Shown here piece after piece: positions 25,021 through 37,289 of a stretch of DNA of 64,000 nt. Numbering within the stretch: position 1 is the stretch's first letter; each line of letters begins with the position of its first letter. The notes beneath the pieces were generated by a model. It saw only the letters and a list, made by a program, of their open reading frames with translations, had not been told where the DNA came from and did not search any database. The translations under genes were made by a program, and so were the position numbers. Where the stretch lies: positions 65,098 through 129,097 of the forward strand of contig SJOL01004326.1 in assembly GCA_004794785.1 (NCBI GenBank), read 5' to 3'. Source of the DNA: Opisthorchis felineus. Lineage: Eukaryota > Platyhelminthes > Trematoda > Opisthorchiida > Opisthorchiidae.

Positions 25021-27764
25021 CTGAAAAAAAAAACGGTAAAAACCAATACATCAAGGGTTTTATGAAAATACGCTGCCCTTAAGATTCAAACGTAACCGGA
25101 ATCTCATTCTTTATAGGACGAACAACAAAGTTCCGGTCAAACGACGAAGTTGGAATGGCTTACTGTGTTAAAGAAATGATCATCCACCATGTAAGAGGCA
25201 GTATGGAGTTATTAGATGATTGGATGAAATTGGCAACTAACCCTGAAACGCCTGGAACACATTCGACCAAAGCCGTGATTTCTAGCATCTACCTTGCCCA
25301 CAAAACCCTCAAAATATCAAATAGTTTCTGCGCCTCACCTGGGATGAAGATGGATTACCAAAAAACAGATATCAATAAACATTCACCCTAAACGTAGTAT
25401 TCGTTGACTTGTTCCATCCTGCAATACGAAACAAAATGAGCGGCTATATAAGTACACATGATTTTGAACTTTTGAAGGTATGCTCATAAGTTACCACTAA
25501 GTCTTACAACAAAAACGGCTGGAGATTGATTACGACGACTTCCTTACGATTTCATTTCATGTGGCATTCACTGGAAATTTGGTGTTTTGGACCGATGCGC
25601 GGGTCCCAACTGGTTGATGACTGCTTTTGGTTTTTATGTGAAACGGGCACGAAAATCTGGCCTCACAATTACATGTGATTACCAGCATTTACTGGTGAAG
25701 CGAAGTTTTAGTGAGGACTCAAGGTGTATTCGGAACTAGTGACTGATCCTTTATTCAATAAAACCTGCTTTGACAGAGAGAAGTGACGCATCTGTGCGAT
25801 TTTCACACTCCATAGGTTGGTGGATTCGGAGTGAACTAACGTGATATGGGGTAGTGTCCATGTTTATTCAGTTGGTGCTGTCAGGCAAGCGATAAGATGC
25901 GGGTTCGGATCTCCACATTTTCAAATGCAGTGTGTGTATTAGGTTGGTATTTGGTTATTCCATATAGAATAAAAGCCATCCACCATTAACGCAAACAAAA
26001 GCGGATATAGTTAAACCCGCGAATAAAGAAATTTACTGAAGCCCAAGTTGAAATCTTATTTTGGTTTCAAAAAGGATAGTCCATGGACAGCACGGTCAAC
26101 AAACAGGTGACCTGACGTCACATTACTGAAGGATGTTTTGCGGTTTAACAACAAACTGGCAACGAACGACGCCACGGCAGGCCTAGGATAGGGACGACTG
26201 TGGCTATCAGGCTCCCCGAATTCAAGACAAAAGACTCAGGTTGCTCAAGGGATACTCTAATTTGTGACTGGTGGATCATTAGCGCACAAACACTGTTGCT
26301 AACTGCCGGCGTACGTATTGCACTGTTAAGCTGTGCACGACTGTGCTTGGCCTATCTCCTGATTGGTTCTGCAGCGCTCTGCGTCAGTCGACCGTTAGTT
26401 GTTCGGGGTAGCCGACTGCTTTACTAGGTAAAGTAAATAGTCATTGCTGCATGGACCGCCGTGGCTCCTGTTTGCCTTCAAGCGTACGCAATGGAGGGCA
26501 TCGAGCTCTAGTGACAGAACATTGACCGAATTCGCACGGTCAAAGGCTAATCTTGTTGTCAGCTCGTACAACGGAAGTTTTACCCAGGATTTTGTACCGG
26601 CTAGTACCCTCCTCTAAGAAACTCACAATTCTTTGTCAGGTGTAATTACGTCAGAGTTCGGTGCAACACCGTGGTCCCTTCTCGAATGAACTCCGTTCCT
26701 TCGCTCAACGGTGTCATCCACCTCAAGGGCAATAAATTCATCTCGTCATATGTATTCCACTTAGTCAATACTAAGGATTTTTCAACTTGCTATCTGATGG
26801 CTCAGCACCACTTTCAGGTCGGCGCGAACCATCTGCAGACGCATCCGGTGTTTCTGCAACTGTTGACAGGTGAATCTGATTTGACTTAGTTGAGACTGAA
26901 TGATAGAGCAATCTCTTGTGGTCGCCTGATCGCATCATTGGAAAGCGACACTAGGAAGGACATGTAAAATGCACTGTTATTAGCCAGGTAACCCTATAGA
27001 CCAAGTCCAGGAAGACAACTGCTAGAAGAACAGCGTTCGCTTGGCAACATAACCGTATATATATATATANTATATATTTTGTGGTAGGCTGCCAAGTGTT
27101 TCCAGATTGGCGTGTCACATCGAACTAACCCGATGGCTTCTCGAGCACCACAATTAATGCATCATATAATTTCCACTGGGCCACATATGCATCCATCTGA
27201 ACATCCTGTACCCTGTGTAAGCTTGAGGGAATAAGACCGGAAGGAGAACAGAAAGGAGCAGTTCTAAAGTTATCAGCATGCCCAACTGGCGGCCCATAAT
27301 TCTCAATTCAGTTGGATACAAGTGAAAAGTAAAGCCCCACAGTGCATACAAAGGCCATCTGGTGGTCCCCATCACTTAGGAAACGCATCATAGGCACAAA
27401 TGGCTACCCAAAGCAAGCCAGATCTACTTAAATGTATAAAAATAGGGTTGGATCAGAAGGGTCATTGTGCCACAAAGTACAGCAGTGTATGACAATGGCT
27501 GCTTTAAAAAATGATGCGAAAACATAACAAGGAGATTTGAAGTAGAAAGTCACGACAATAAGCAAACATAACAAACGCGCCACTGATTTCGGTTCTGTAC
27601 CATGTCAGCTAATGTGTTTACTTACAAATATTCCGTCTTCGGGGCCCCAGCCAGGGAAACGAGTAGGTCCAAAAGAGCGCAATTTAGGTGTTGTCTCTTT
27701 CAAGTCTTTCCTCCATTGTGTAAGTTGACCTCCACGAAGCTCCCTGCAAGCAGTCTAGGCATTC
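25021..27764. other. HUWE1 intron 8, right part
   Basis: Unrecognised sequence. The stretch 26100-26900 is GC-richer and contains short open frames on the plus strand without similarity. A TA-rich microsatellite with one undetermined base lies at 27056-27077. Confidence 0.45.
27056..27077. repeat. (TA)n microsatellite with an undetermined base
   Basis: The run of ta dinucleotides contains a single n at 27070, the only ambiguous base noticed in the window. It probably marks a sequencing or assembly uncertainty. Confidence 0.9.
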
Positions 27765-27947
27765 TAGGGCTCGAGATAGCCCAGTGGTTAAGACGCCAGC
27801 TTACGGACCGGAAGGTCCGAGGTTCGAACCCAACCTCAGCATCTCGACTTCACCTATCTAGGGTTGGGCAACCTGATAGTATTTCAGTTCTCGTGCTTCT
27901 TCGGGTGGCATGGCAGCTAGGCACCGAAAGGGTGTTACAGCTAAACG

Positions 27948-28003
<56 letters not shown>
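27765..28003 (+). mobile_element. tRNA-derived SINE with (ATT)n tail
   Basis: An A-box-like tagcccagtggttaaga starts at 27776 and a perfect-looking B box, ggttcgaaccc, lies at 27821-27831; spacing is normal for a tRNA head. A unique body of about 110 bases follows (tcgggtggcatggcagctaggc) and the element ends in about 19 att units (27947-28003). Head, body and simple-repeat tail are the hallmarks of a SINE. Insertion is in HUWE1 intron 8, on the strand opposite the gene. Confidence 0.8.
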
Positions 28004-28005
<2 letters not shown>

Positions 28006-28326
28006 TAGCTGCATTCCACGCGAGTCCATTTGCACGTATTTGGAAACACCATGAGACATGACAGGCAACCAAACCTAGTGGGGAGCATACTGTAACTTCT
28101 TTGACAGACTGTTTATTTGTGCTGGGTTTTGTCGGGTGAGGTATGCAAAGGCCGCTGAATCAAGCACGCTGGCGTCTTTCTCCAACAAGATGTTCAGATG
28201 CATTTATTTCAGTGGTCGTTAGAGGTGCGGGTATCTCGCTACTGAACGTTATTCCGAGGGAAATGAGGCTCCTTTAAAGTGTCATATTCCGATCATCTCA
28301 TGTGGGCTCGAAATTCCGCATAGTTG

Positions 28327-28353
28327 AATTATTATTATTGTTATTATTATTAT
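28327..28353 (+). repeat. Short (ATT)n microsatellite
   Basis: About nine att units with one g interruption. It may be the tail of a very short or decayed SINE, since the same tail ends the unit at 27765-28003, but no head is visible. Confidence 0.7.
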
Positions 28354-28511
28354 CCTCTGAAAGGAAGTAACTGTGATAGTAACAGCGGACGACAGTTTTC
28401 AGTATCAACTCATCATAACATCCGTGTATAACCCCTAGAGCTGGGAAACTGACACCCACCTCTTTTAACGAAAAGTATCGACAAAAAGTTGAATATGAAT
28501 AGAAAACCCAC

Positions 28512-28766
28512 CTGCATTGAGGATATTCGCGAAGGGTATGTATACAGATAGTTGGTGATCGTTTCCATTGCAAACAGCGCCAAATGCGGGGTGAAATGAA
28601 TAGACCCGTTGAGAAATACCTGACGCAAAATATCAGGAAGTGTATCCTCCATAACGGTGTGCATCACCTCCCCCCAGTCCGTATCCAAACAAAGGCGCTT
28701 CAGTAGATTTAGGATGGACTTCATTAGACCAGAGCGTTGTGTATTCAAGGCAGGACCAAGGTCTTG
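28512..28766 (-). CDS. HUWE1: HUWE1 exon 8 (255 nt, 85 codons)
   Basis: The acceptor is cagattcag. It reads GLMKSILNLLKRL and VMEDTLPDILRQVFLN, matching human ALLKSMLNFLKKA and VMDGSLPTSLKHIISN. It closes with SRISSMQ (human SLLSSLQ). The donor is gtgggt, phase 0 at both ends. It is part of DUF913. Confidence 0.94.
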
Positions 28767-29713
28767 CTGAATCTGGTTGCGAACAAATGAAATGGTTTGT
28801 CATCCAAGCAAGTAGGCAGAACCCGGTACGGATGGGGAACACGCTGTTGATTGATGAAAATGTCTACTGGTAAGAGTACCCAATACAACTACCGGCTAAA
28901 GTAAGGAGTATCTCCTGGCAAAAGCTGCTGTCGCAAATGGGGAGATCACGGGTGCACTCCCAACTAGCTCGGGAAGTCAATCATGTTTTTCCATGGCAGT
29001 ACCCCAAGTTCGTCAACGAATCTCGGTGGACAGCCATCAGCAGTTTATTTAATTGGTTGCACATCCTATTCTATCATATTTAAGATGCCAATGAGGTGCA
29101 AAGTTTACAAATACTTCACAAAGAAAATAGCTTCAGTGCAAGACTGGGTAACAAAATGCGCAACCAGCCTCTTCATTATCCTTAGAGATAGTTTTTGTTG
29201 GACTGATTACCCTGAAAAGGTTACAGTCCTTGACATGTTGCACAAAAATTACAGTACCAACATTACAGATGGATCGACCGTCCTAAAAATCGCAAAAACC
29301 TAGAGTCGCCCCCGACCATAAATAACAAACGCAAAAAGTAAAGTACAGAAGAGGAGCTCAGAAACAAAGAGCTGACTTCCATTTTAAAACGGCTTAACAG
29401 TCCCGTATGCGGATGCGTCGTATCGATAACCAAACACCCCAAGTGAGGTCTTCGAAAACTTGTAATTTAGCCCTGTTCACTTATGAACCAGGAGGCTCAC
29501 TATACCACTGTTCTGTTAGTGGATGGTTGCCACAGGATACTCTTGTGGGACAAGACGTGCAACACGCCTATCTTCCACGCTAAATAAGATACTGTATTTT
29601 AAAAAAGGCAGTCTACGGGTAGAGGAAAATCAGGCAACGTCTGAGGACATAAAACACTGTGTCGTGGAACAAAAGAAAGTATTAGCAACTAAGACAAAGC
29701 AAAATAAACCTAC

Positions 29714-29946
29714 CTTCCCATCAGTCGAAGCTTTCAAGACCAGGTCGACCTCGAAACTAAGCCGATTGACGAGAATATTCACAACATTCAGTCGACTGGT
29801 GGCGATGCTCATCAGTATTTGGTCTGTGACGCGAACAGCGCGTGTGACGTAACTCAGACAATCGTTTCGAGAAGTATGCCAGGCGATCAACTGCAACATT
29901 GTGTCCAACACACCACTGGAACTGAGTGTGGCATTTTGTGTATTGC
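29714..29946 (-). CDS. HUWE1: HUWE1 exon 7 (233 nt)
   Basis: It contains CLSYVTRAVRVTDQILM (human QITFVTRAVRVVDLITN) and NRLSFEVDLVLK (human YRLEHEVDLCRK). It starts at 29946 after ctttttag, ends before gtaggt, and leaves phase 0. It forms the junction between DUF908 and DUF913. Confidence 0.95.
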
Positions 29947-29999
29947 CTAAAAAGCATATGGTGGTGGCGCTTAGGGCAAAATATTTGAGACACACATAC

Positions 30000-30193
30000 C
30001 TGGTCCGACGTTTTCCTCGTAACAGGCAAGATGATAAAGGAAGGATAATATGGCTGTGGTGAACTGCTGATTTGTACTGCCCCCAGGGGCCTCAATGGTG
30101 CCGTCGACTAGACCTTGAATCCACCTTCTGGTCAAACTGGGCAAAATACCATGATAGCTTGACAACCCTGTACAACTGACAAGAGACGTCCAG
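30000..30193 (-). CDS. HUWE1: HUWE1 exon 6 (194 nt)
   Basis: After acceptor ttgtttgacag it reads SCTGLSSYHGILPSLTRRWIQ and FTTAILSFLYHLACYE. The human protein has [21 protein letters not shown] and FATALFSFLYHLASYD. This is the end of DUF908. It receives phase 2 and leaves phase 1. A 53-base intron (29999-29947) follows. Confidence 0.95.
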
Positions 30194-31439
30194 CTGTCAA
30201 ACAAGAATAAAAAGTGAACCAGTATAAAAGTGGAAGATTCCTGGCAAAATTCATGGACCACGCGGGACAAATCTACAGTAGACATACGCTGATAAGAGTA
30301 GCCAAGTCACAGTAAAACAGATAAAGATGAACCTACTCAAAGCAACTCCCTGTCATAAGCAATTCACACGTATGAGACGTTACCACTGTCACGACTAACT
30401 CTGTTGTATCACCCGGTGAACATAAGCAGTAATGTGTACTATGGAACACTTAAGTGAAATGCTCAGAACCCGATGTCAGCAAACTACCTTCAGCCAAATC
30501 TAGCTCCAAAACTGCCCACGGTGGCAACCATCCTGTTGCCCATTTGGTTCTAGCACTACTAACCATAAAACGCGCTAAAGGGGTACATTTATAAACGTAT
30601 GACCCAAATCCACTCTGGTGTCCGAATAACCAGTTAATTTCAAACCAGTATCCTGGAAAAATTAAAACGCGATTGGTGGGGCAATTTGTGCCTACAAACA
30701 TTTGAGACCAAAACGCTTTAAAATATTTCACCAATAATAGACTAAAGTGTGCTGTTGCAAAAGGAAATCTACAACAACCTACGATCCCTCCCAAAAAAGC
30801 TTGATGCATTGGTGATTTGCACTTGAAGCAACGTACACAGGTTAGTTCGTGCAGTCAATCTAAATACGCGTCATAATGTTAACGCGTCTAGCATGCTTCT
30901 AAAGGGAGCATCGTCTTTGCGGGTAAGCCCTTCAACTTCCAGTATTCAGATAAGTAAGTCAAGAGGAAATTTAACTATTTGGGCACGATGCCGTAAATCT
31001 GACTCCATTTTCTGGTCCGCTGAACTTTTTCCGCTGCCTTGGCCGATTTTAGAGCCTCAGTCCCAAACAAAAACTGGAGGCCCTTCAAGATAATCCGAAG
31101 TGTTCACGAATTGGGATGTATCGAGTGTTGCCTATGAGCAGTACACAAAACGTTTTTGAAGCAGGTTTCACTTGCCACAAGTCTTTGGAGGCATGGTCCC
31201 AAAAAGTTGACCGACTAGTCAGGAAGGTACTAAAACCAGTACTTTAAGGAGGTATAAAGTCCCGAGGGTCCACATGAAATAAACAAGTCGAATGTGTCAG
31301 ACCTATTCCACTTATTGATATGGCTATTAAAAACAAGGTTTTCTCTTGACAATATATCACCGCCCCTTGATGTTACAATCTCCATCACTTACGAAACCGA
31401 ATCAATCTGCAGCAAGAATCGCGAATAGTATGGTAGGAG
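30194..31439. other. HUWE1 intron 5, left part
   Basis: Nothing is recognised. A minus frame at 30450-30809 and a plus frame at 30893-31093 lack family similarity. Confidence 0.45.
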
Positions 31440-32245
31440 TACACCGCGAGGAGACTGAATCTTAACGTGCTGCAGTAGTCTGTGTGCCCCCATGACATAC
31501 TGTGCTATACCAGGGGGTTATTTTGGCACCCAGAGTTCCAGGCACCAGGTTGCTTAACCCATACAGATATGGCGAACAGTATCCTGGTCCTCCACGTTGG
31601 GAGTTGAAACATGTGCAGCGACTTACTCTCCTATGGTAGTATGCTGGCACCCATTCGGCGCCTTGTTATCAGGCTTTGGAATCAAAGGCTTTGGTTGAAG
31701 GCCCTAATCGTCTTCCTGTCCCGGTGTGGGCGCCCAAAGTATCCCAACCCGCGTACAATCATGAACTTTGCAACTGAAAATACCGTCACATCGGCCGCTG
31801 CGTGGTGTCATCAGCCAAATCACCCTACTTGCTGGACACACCAGGCTGAGTAAGCAATAATATGCTATTGCTCACTTTCCTGTTGCTACTTTCCTATACA
31901 TTTATTTCTTTTTCTCCTCCATTCCAGCCCCATTGTGAATAATCTTCCTGCGGGTCCCAGAACTAAAGCTGACAGTTTCATTCGTCTTGCTTCACGCTAG
32001 CAGCAAATTATGCGCGTCCATCTGCAGCAACAGCTCGACACCTCGGAATCACTTTTCGGACCCCGTAAGTCGGTCCAGTTGGTTGCCTCTAATACTCGAA
32101 AGCAGGACTGCTGGTGCTAGTACGCTAGATACCCTCAACATGGCCGCACACTCTCTATCAGAGGTGAAAATCCAGGAGGCGAGTACTGTGATTCAATTGG
32201 CGGCCCCGTCACTTCCTTCCTGTACCTCTGGTGACGCATAGACCG
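31440..32245 (+). mobile_element. RTE LINE copy A, 5' end only
   Basis: The 5' region (31440-31900) is shared with 33000-33450. It is followed by a heavily mutated start of the endonuclease coding region: frame 31987-32241 contains KIQEASTVIQLAAPSLPS, parallel to the minus copy at 32939-32646, which has RIQDPSVVIELTSPSVPS. It breaks off near 32245. Confidence 0.65.
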
Positions 32246-32384
32246 ATGCAGCTGGATATGCTGAGTTAGGTATTGGGTTCCGTCATTAAGCGGAAACATC
32301 TTTACTGCACTGCCTGACTGCTGATTGTCGCCTCGGTAGCGTTTGCGAATCTCTAGAAACAGGTCCATTGTTCAGTGTAGCTAC

Positions 32385-32945
32385 TTACGCCCCGACGGAC
32401 TGTAGCATTGACTCTGCTAAAAAGTTTCTACAAAGCCAGTGACCCGACAGTTCGACACACTTGGTTATGAGGGCTGACCCAAAGACGGGAGCGATAAGTG
32501 AGGCAAACGGGACTGGCCCCTGATACTGCTTCGCACAACAGATGCGTCTGCAGGCGCACTGGGCTCTCGGTAAGGTCGACTGCATTGAATAATGCGCAAG
32601 CGGACACTGGCAATTGTTAGGCGGACGAAGTGTATGGTCATTCAATCAACCAGAGACCCTTTCGCCTGATAGTCCAAAAACAATACCGACCCAGAGAGAA
32701 CCAATGACGGAGGATTCTGGATCATCAGCGGTGAGTAACCGGACGCCAGAAGGAACCGATGGGGAAGTCAGCTCAATAACTACACTTGGATCTTGAATCC
32801 TCGTTCCAGAGGAACAGCGCATGCCAACAGAAATCGAGTCCAGCGTACAAGCAAGAGAATGTTGTCCAGCTTGTTGCAGAGTACGAACGTCGAGAGTTGA
32901 ATAATGAAGTGAATATCGGAGTCTGACGACTGATCTCAAACCAGC
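32385..32945 (-). mobile_element. RTE LINE copy C, 5' endonuclease fragment, opposite strand
   Basis: Reads leftwards with TLDVRTLQQAGQHSLACTLDS and RIQDPSVVIELTSPSVPS, the start of the RTE apurinic-type endonuclease. More broken pieces extend to about 32385. It sits back to back with copy B, which starts near 32960 on the plus strand. Confidence 0.7.
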
Positions 32946-32959
32946 CGTGCCGGCCGGGT

Positions 32960-35800
32960 AGATATTGCAGCTATCGGGAATGGCGGGCGAATGGATTCCA
33001 TGGTACCTAAGTCATTATTACCGTCACGCAGAGATTGGAGCTTACAGTGATGTGACGGTTTTGTGCACCTCCGTGGGATACTCGCAGAGTCCCTTATACC
33101 AGGTTAGCCAATGGTTAGAGGTCTGCCCAACAGTCTCCTGGCCCTGCAGATCGGGAACTGTAGCATGTGAATTGATCCTTAAAAAACGGTAATGCACCAG
33201 CATTTGCTAACAAACACCGCTGCCTTGTGGTCAGGCTTTTCAGCCAAAGGCTTTGATCAAAGACATTAATCGTCCTCCTGTCAAGGTCTGGGTGTCTTGA
33301 CAGTATCCCAGCCTACGTACGACCATGAATTGCACATAGTAAAAAAATCTCATGACACATCGGCCGTAGCGTGTGCCATCGGCCTTACTTGCTGCATACA
33401 GCACGCCGGGTAAGCGAAAATAAGCTACTGCTGACGCCTCCTATCTTTCACTTTCACACACTTCTTCTGCCCCTCCCGCATTCCATTAGTAAATCTCTTC
33501 TTGTAGGCTCATCACTTAGGACTGACAATCCCGTTTGTCTTGCATCGGTTTTGGCAACAAAATTTGCGTGTCATTCAGCGCTGACATCCTCAGGAAGCTC
33601 AAAATCAATCTTCAAGCCTCGACGCACAGTCTATCTGGCTGCATTTAGTGTTCGCACTCTGAAGCAAGCAGGACAAGTTACTCTTACTCTTACGCTGGAC
33701 TCCTTTGATATTGACGTGTGCTGTCTATAAGAAATAAGGATTCAGAATGCAAATGCTGAACTAACTGCCACAAAACCTTTCAATCGCCTCTGGCTGCACA
33801 TTTCTGGCGATCCAGAGGCCGCTGCGGCAAGATATGCAGGGGTCGGCATCCTACTAAGCCACCGGGCAGAAGGACTCATCCTTGAATGGATATCCGCTGA
33901 TAGTCACCTCTGTTCGGTTCGTCTAGCAACCTCCGTGAAGGAGTCTCACAAGCCGGAAGTTGGTCGCTGTCTGTCTGTCGTACCTGGTTACGCCCCAATC
34001 GACTGTATTTCTGACACCATCAAAGACAAGTTTTACGACGCACCAAGTGCCTTAAAAGGTCAAATATCCAGGCGGTTGCCGGAGATCTGAATGCACAAGT
34101 GGGCGGGCCTAGCACACCTGATACTCAATTAGGTGGTCGACATGGACTGCACTCGGTAAGTAAGGACAGCGGTGAACGAGTGCTTCAGCTATGTGCTGAC
34201 CGCAGGCCGTTTTTATGCAGTACTAACTTCCGAAATAGCCGAAGTCATCTGGCCACATGATGTCCCCCAGCAGCGAGCCAGTTACGAACTCAAATTGATC
34301 ACATTGCCATCAGTTATCGATGGCGCGGATTAATAACTGACTGTCGATCGTTTTGGATTCCGACCACGCGCTCGTCCTGAGTTGCTTTTCCCTTCGTTTC
34401 ATAGGGTTGGGTAAGGTGCGGACAAATCGCTTAGAAACTGAAAGACTGGCAGATCCAGATGTTAGACAAATTTGCCAGAATCGTCTTCCAGAGTCTCTTC
34501 CGACTGCTCCACCATCAGATGTGAATCCATGCCGGAACGAGATCACCACCTATTTGCACAGTGCTGGGGGTTTTGCCTGCAGCATGATGCTCAAGCACCG
34601 GATATCAGACAGAAGAGTGACATCGTTTGAATCTCCGAGAAACATCCCCGCCGGTGCGGAACATAATTTAACCCGACGAATTATCAGACATCAAGTGAAA
34701 GTGAGAGTGCAAGCCGTAGGTGAAGTTTGGTGGACACAGAAGGCCTGGGTACTGGAGGCCCAGAAAGCCGGAAATGTCCAAAGATTATTTCAGGTGAGCC
34801 GTGCCACCTGTCCCCAGAAACCACCTGTGAGCGAAACCAGCAAGGATCAAAGTGACACGCCCATCTTGAACAAAGAACGGCTCGACCACTGAGCCGTACC
34901 TTAAAAAGATTCTTGTGGCCGCCCGATGCCGCTCATTCGGATTCTACAAGCAGAATCCTGGACAGAGAACCTGGAGCCCCCTACGACCTCGGAGGTTCAA
35001 GCGCCACCGAGCTCCTAGTCCGAATGACCTCCCACCCGCATTGTTCAAAGATGGGGGTGAAATCCTCGGTCAGCGCTTGTATGGTTTGTTTGCCCGCATG
35101 TGGAAAAAGGAGACTGTCCCATACAAATGGGGATGATTGGTGATAGTGCTCATTTCCAAAAAGGGGGCTCGTAATAGGTGCGATGATCACAGCGGAATCA
35201 GTTTGACCCCAGTCGTAATGCGACACTTGGAGTCACCTGCCCTTCGTCGCCTTACGTTGGCTCCTGAAGCATTGACTCGAGGGCAGCGGGCGGGATTCTG
35301 GCCTTGTGGGGATTGCGTTGACCATACCTTCACACTTCGTCAGGTGCTAGAACGCCATACGCATAGACTACTCACAAAATTAGCATTTCTGGATTTGGAA
35401 TGTGCACTCGACTCAGTTGACCAGTCTGTTCTTTTTAATACGCTTGCTCAGCAAGCAATGCCCCGGAAGTTTGCGAACACAATAAGCTCTTTATAGTTCC
35501 CAGGGTTCTCCAAAGTGGTGCCCGTCAAGGGTGCCCACTCTCTCCACTCCTAGTTAAGTTCGTGATTGACGAGATAAACGCTGGAGAATCTTTAAGACCC
35601 TGGTGTTCAAATAGCTGCTGACGAAAACCTTGTCGACTTGCAGACGACATCGTCCTACTCTTCGAACAGGAAAAGACGCATGTTTTTGGATGAACTGACC
35701 AAAGTCATCCATTTCTTTGGCATGCCCTTGCACCCAAAAAGCGAGGTCATGCTTCTGGATACGCAGTCACGATGACGTCATCATCATCACAAATGAGTAA
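32960..35800 (+). mobile_element. RTE LINE copy B, nearly full length but broken
   Basis: The 5' region (33000-33480) is followed by an endonuclease: RRTVYLAAFSVRTLKQAGQ near 33611, GDLNAQVG at 34081-34104 and SDHAL at 34359 (the catalytic SDH). A linker region at 34400-34890 (VRTNRLETERLADPDV) leads to the reverse transcriptase: SPNDLPPALFKDGGEIL near 35015, RGQRAGFWPCGDCVD near 35280, FLDLECALDSVDQ near 35385 and LADDIVLLF at 35637. At least six stops or frame shifts break it. The C-terminal tail is absent. It lies in HUWE1 intron 5, antisense to the gene. Confidence 0.88.
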
Positions 35801-36259
35801 TATGCCGGTAATATATAGTGGCATTTAACTGTCATACAAGCACGAGGGAAGAAATTCCTAGTAGAGTGGAAAGGAAATTGAAGGGTGGGGACTTAATGCG
35901 GAGTTCTTTGTCCTTAAGGAACGAGATCAATAGTAAGGTGCCCATTATTTTTAGACAGTATTAAAATAAACACACCTGAGTATCGTTTTGATTTGAGGCG
36001 CCATCAGCGGGATTGGCCAAACGGCCCCCGCGGATGTCACCCGATATAAGCACAACGACAAGTGAACTCTAGATAAACGATCCGGCTGGAAAAGGACAGC
36101 ATGTGTGCCGTTGGGATCAGCTGCGTGCCATGTACCGCAGGGTCTCCAACTGCGTACACGCAGGATCATGTGGGCTCCAGCCAGGAAGGCGAGAAGATCC
36201 CACAGTATTGCTTGATTGCAGCAGCTTTCATTTCACATGGCCTGTTCTCTGCGAACTTC

Positions 36260-37255
36260 CGTTAACAGATGGTTAGGTGGTTAAGTGTACGTAATATATG
36301 ACCCAACCACCCCAACGCGGAAGTTTTATCTGCTGCTCTAACAAATCGGATTCACCACCAAGTATCCGCTTGTATACCACTTCGTTGTGCACCCGTTGCG
36401 GCCAGATAACTCCTGATATCCTACAGAGACACCGGCAATGAAAGTTTCCAAGGCGCCTAAGGTCCTCGGATCGGAGGAACCAAGATAGTTGCCTTGTATG
36501 GAGAGCCACTTAGCTTCAACGAAATTCGTTTCTGACACCATAGATGACGCAAGCTCGTGAACGCTGCTCATACCCTGATAAGCCATGCCTTGGCTCTATC
36601 TGTCACAGTACAATCACACATTAGGCGGCTGACAATATAGGTGAACCGACCAACAAACTCAAGATGTTCGTTCTAAAATTTCAGAGGAGCACAAGACGAT
36701 GGAAAATCTTGAAGTAAGACTTAGCACTTCGAAGGTGCAAAACGCCTGCCGAAACAGGACAACCTCCGAAATTCTGTTTAAAATAGTTTGCACAAACCGG
36801 CAATATCCAAACAACAAAACGATATCACCCGCGTAATCTAAGTTCATTAATATCTCTTCAGACGTGATTTCGATATCTTGATCCATTGTCCCCTGGGACG
36901 TGCAGTCCATGGTAACGTCGATGACGAAATCCGACGGAGTAAACCTGACAAGGAAACTTCAATACAGTTTATTGTACACCCTAACCTGACCGAAGGTATG
37001 AAAATACAGGGCACGAAGATTGTTTCCGAACTTCAAAGGTAAGTTCACCTGGCCAAGAATATTCAGAAGAGTCACTATGTCCACAGAATCCAGAGCTCAT
37101 TCAAAGAGGCGGGAAACCGCGGTTATTGGTCGGTGGTATGTGTGGCGTTTCTCAAGCAAGTAACGTAATGTAACGGTCAATGTAAATCGCACCAGGTCGA
37201 AATCCCGCTTGATGCTTTCGGACTTGAGTCTCATGTGCCGAAGATGGCCGTCGCA
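36260..37255 (-). mobile_element. RTE LINE fragment, reverse transcriptase and tail
   Basis: Reads leftwards: KHQAGFRPG near 37235, a badly broken stretch, then MDCTSQGTMDQDIEI and LDYAGDIVLLF (box at 36838-36824, YADD changed to YAGD), then the tail RSEDLRRLGNFHCRCLCRI near 36450. It differs from copy B in this block, so it is a second RTE subfamily. It ends where the unnamed 1.8 kb repeat copy 2 begins. Confidence 0.8.
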
Positions 37256-37289
37256 ATATGACTGAAGTCTGTAGCCTGATGACTGTTAC

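Noticed and set aside
25611..25660. Hammerhead-like ttgatga ... gaaac
   Set aside because: The first box is wrong at its first base and the intervening sequence has no pairing arms.
27765..27850. Functional tRNA gene
   Set aside because: The A and B boxes are present but it is followed by a SINE body and att tail and no full cloverleaf with an acceptor stem is evident.
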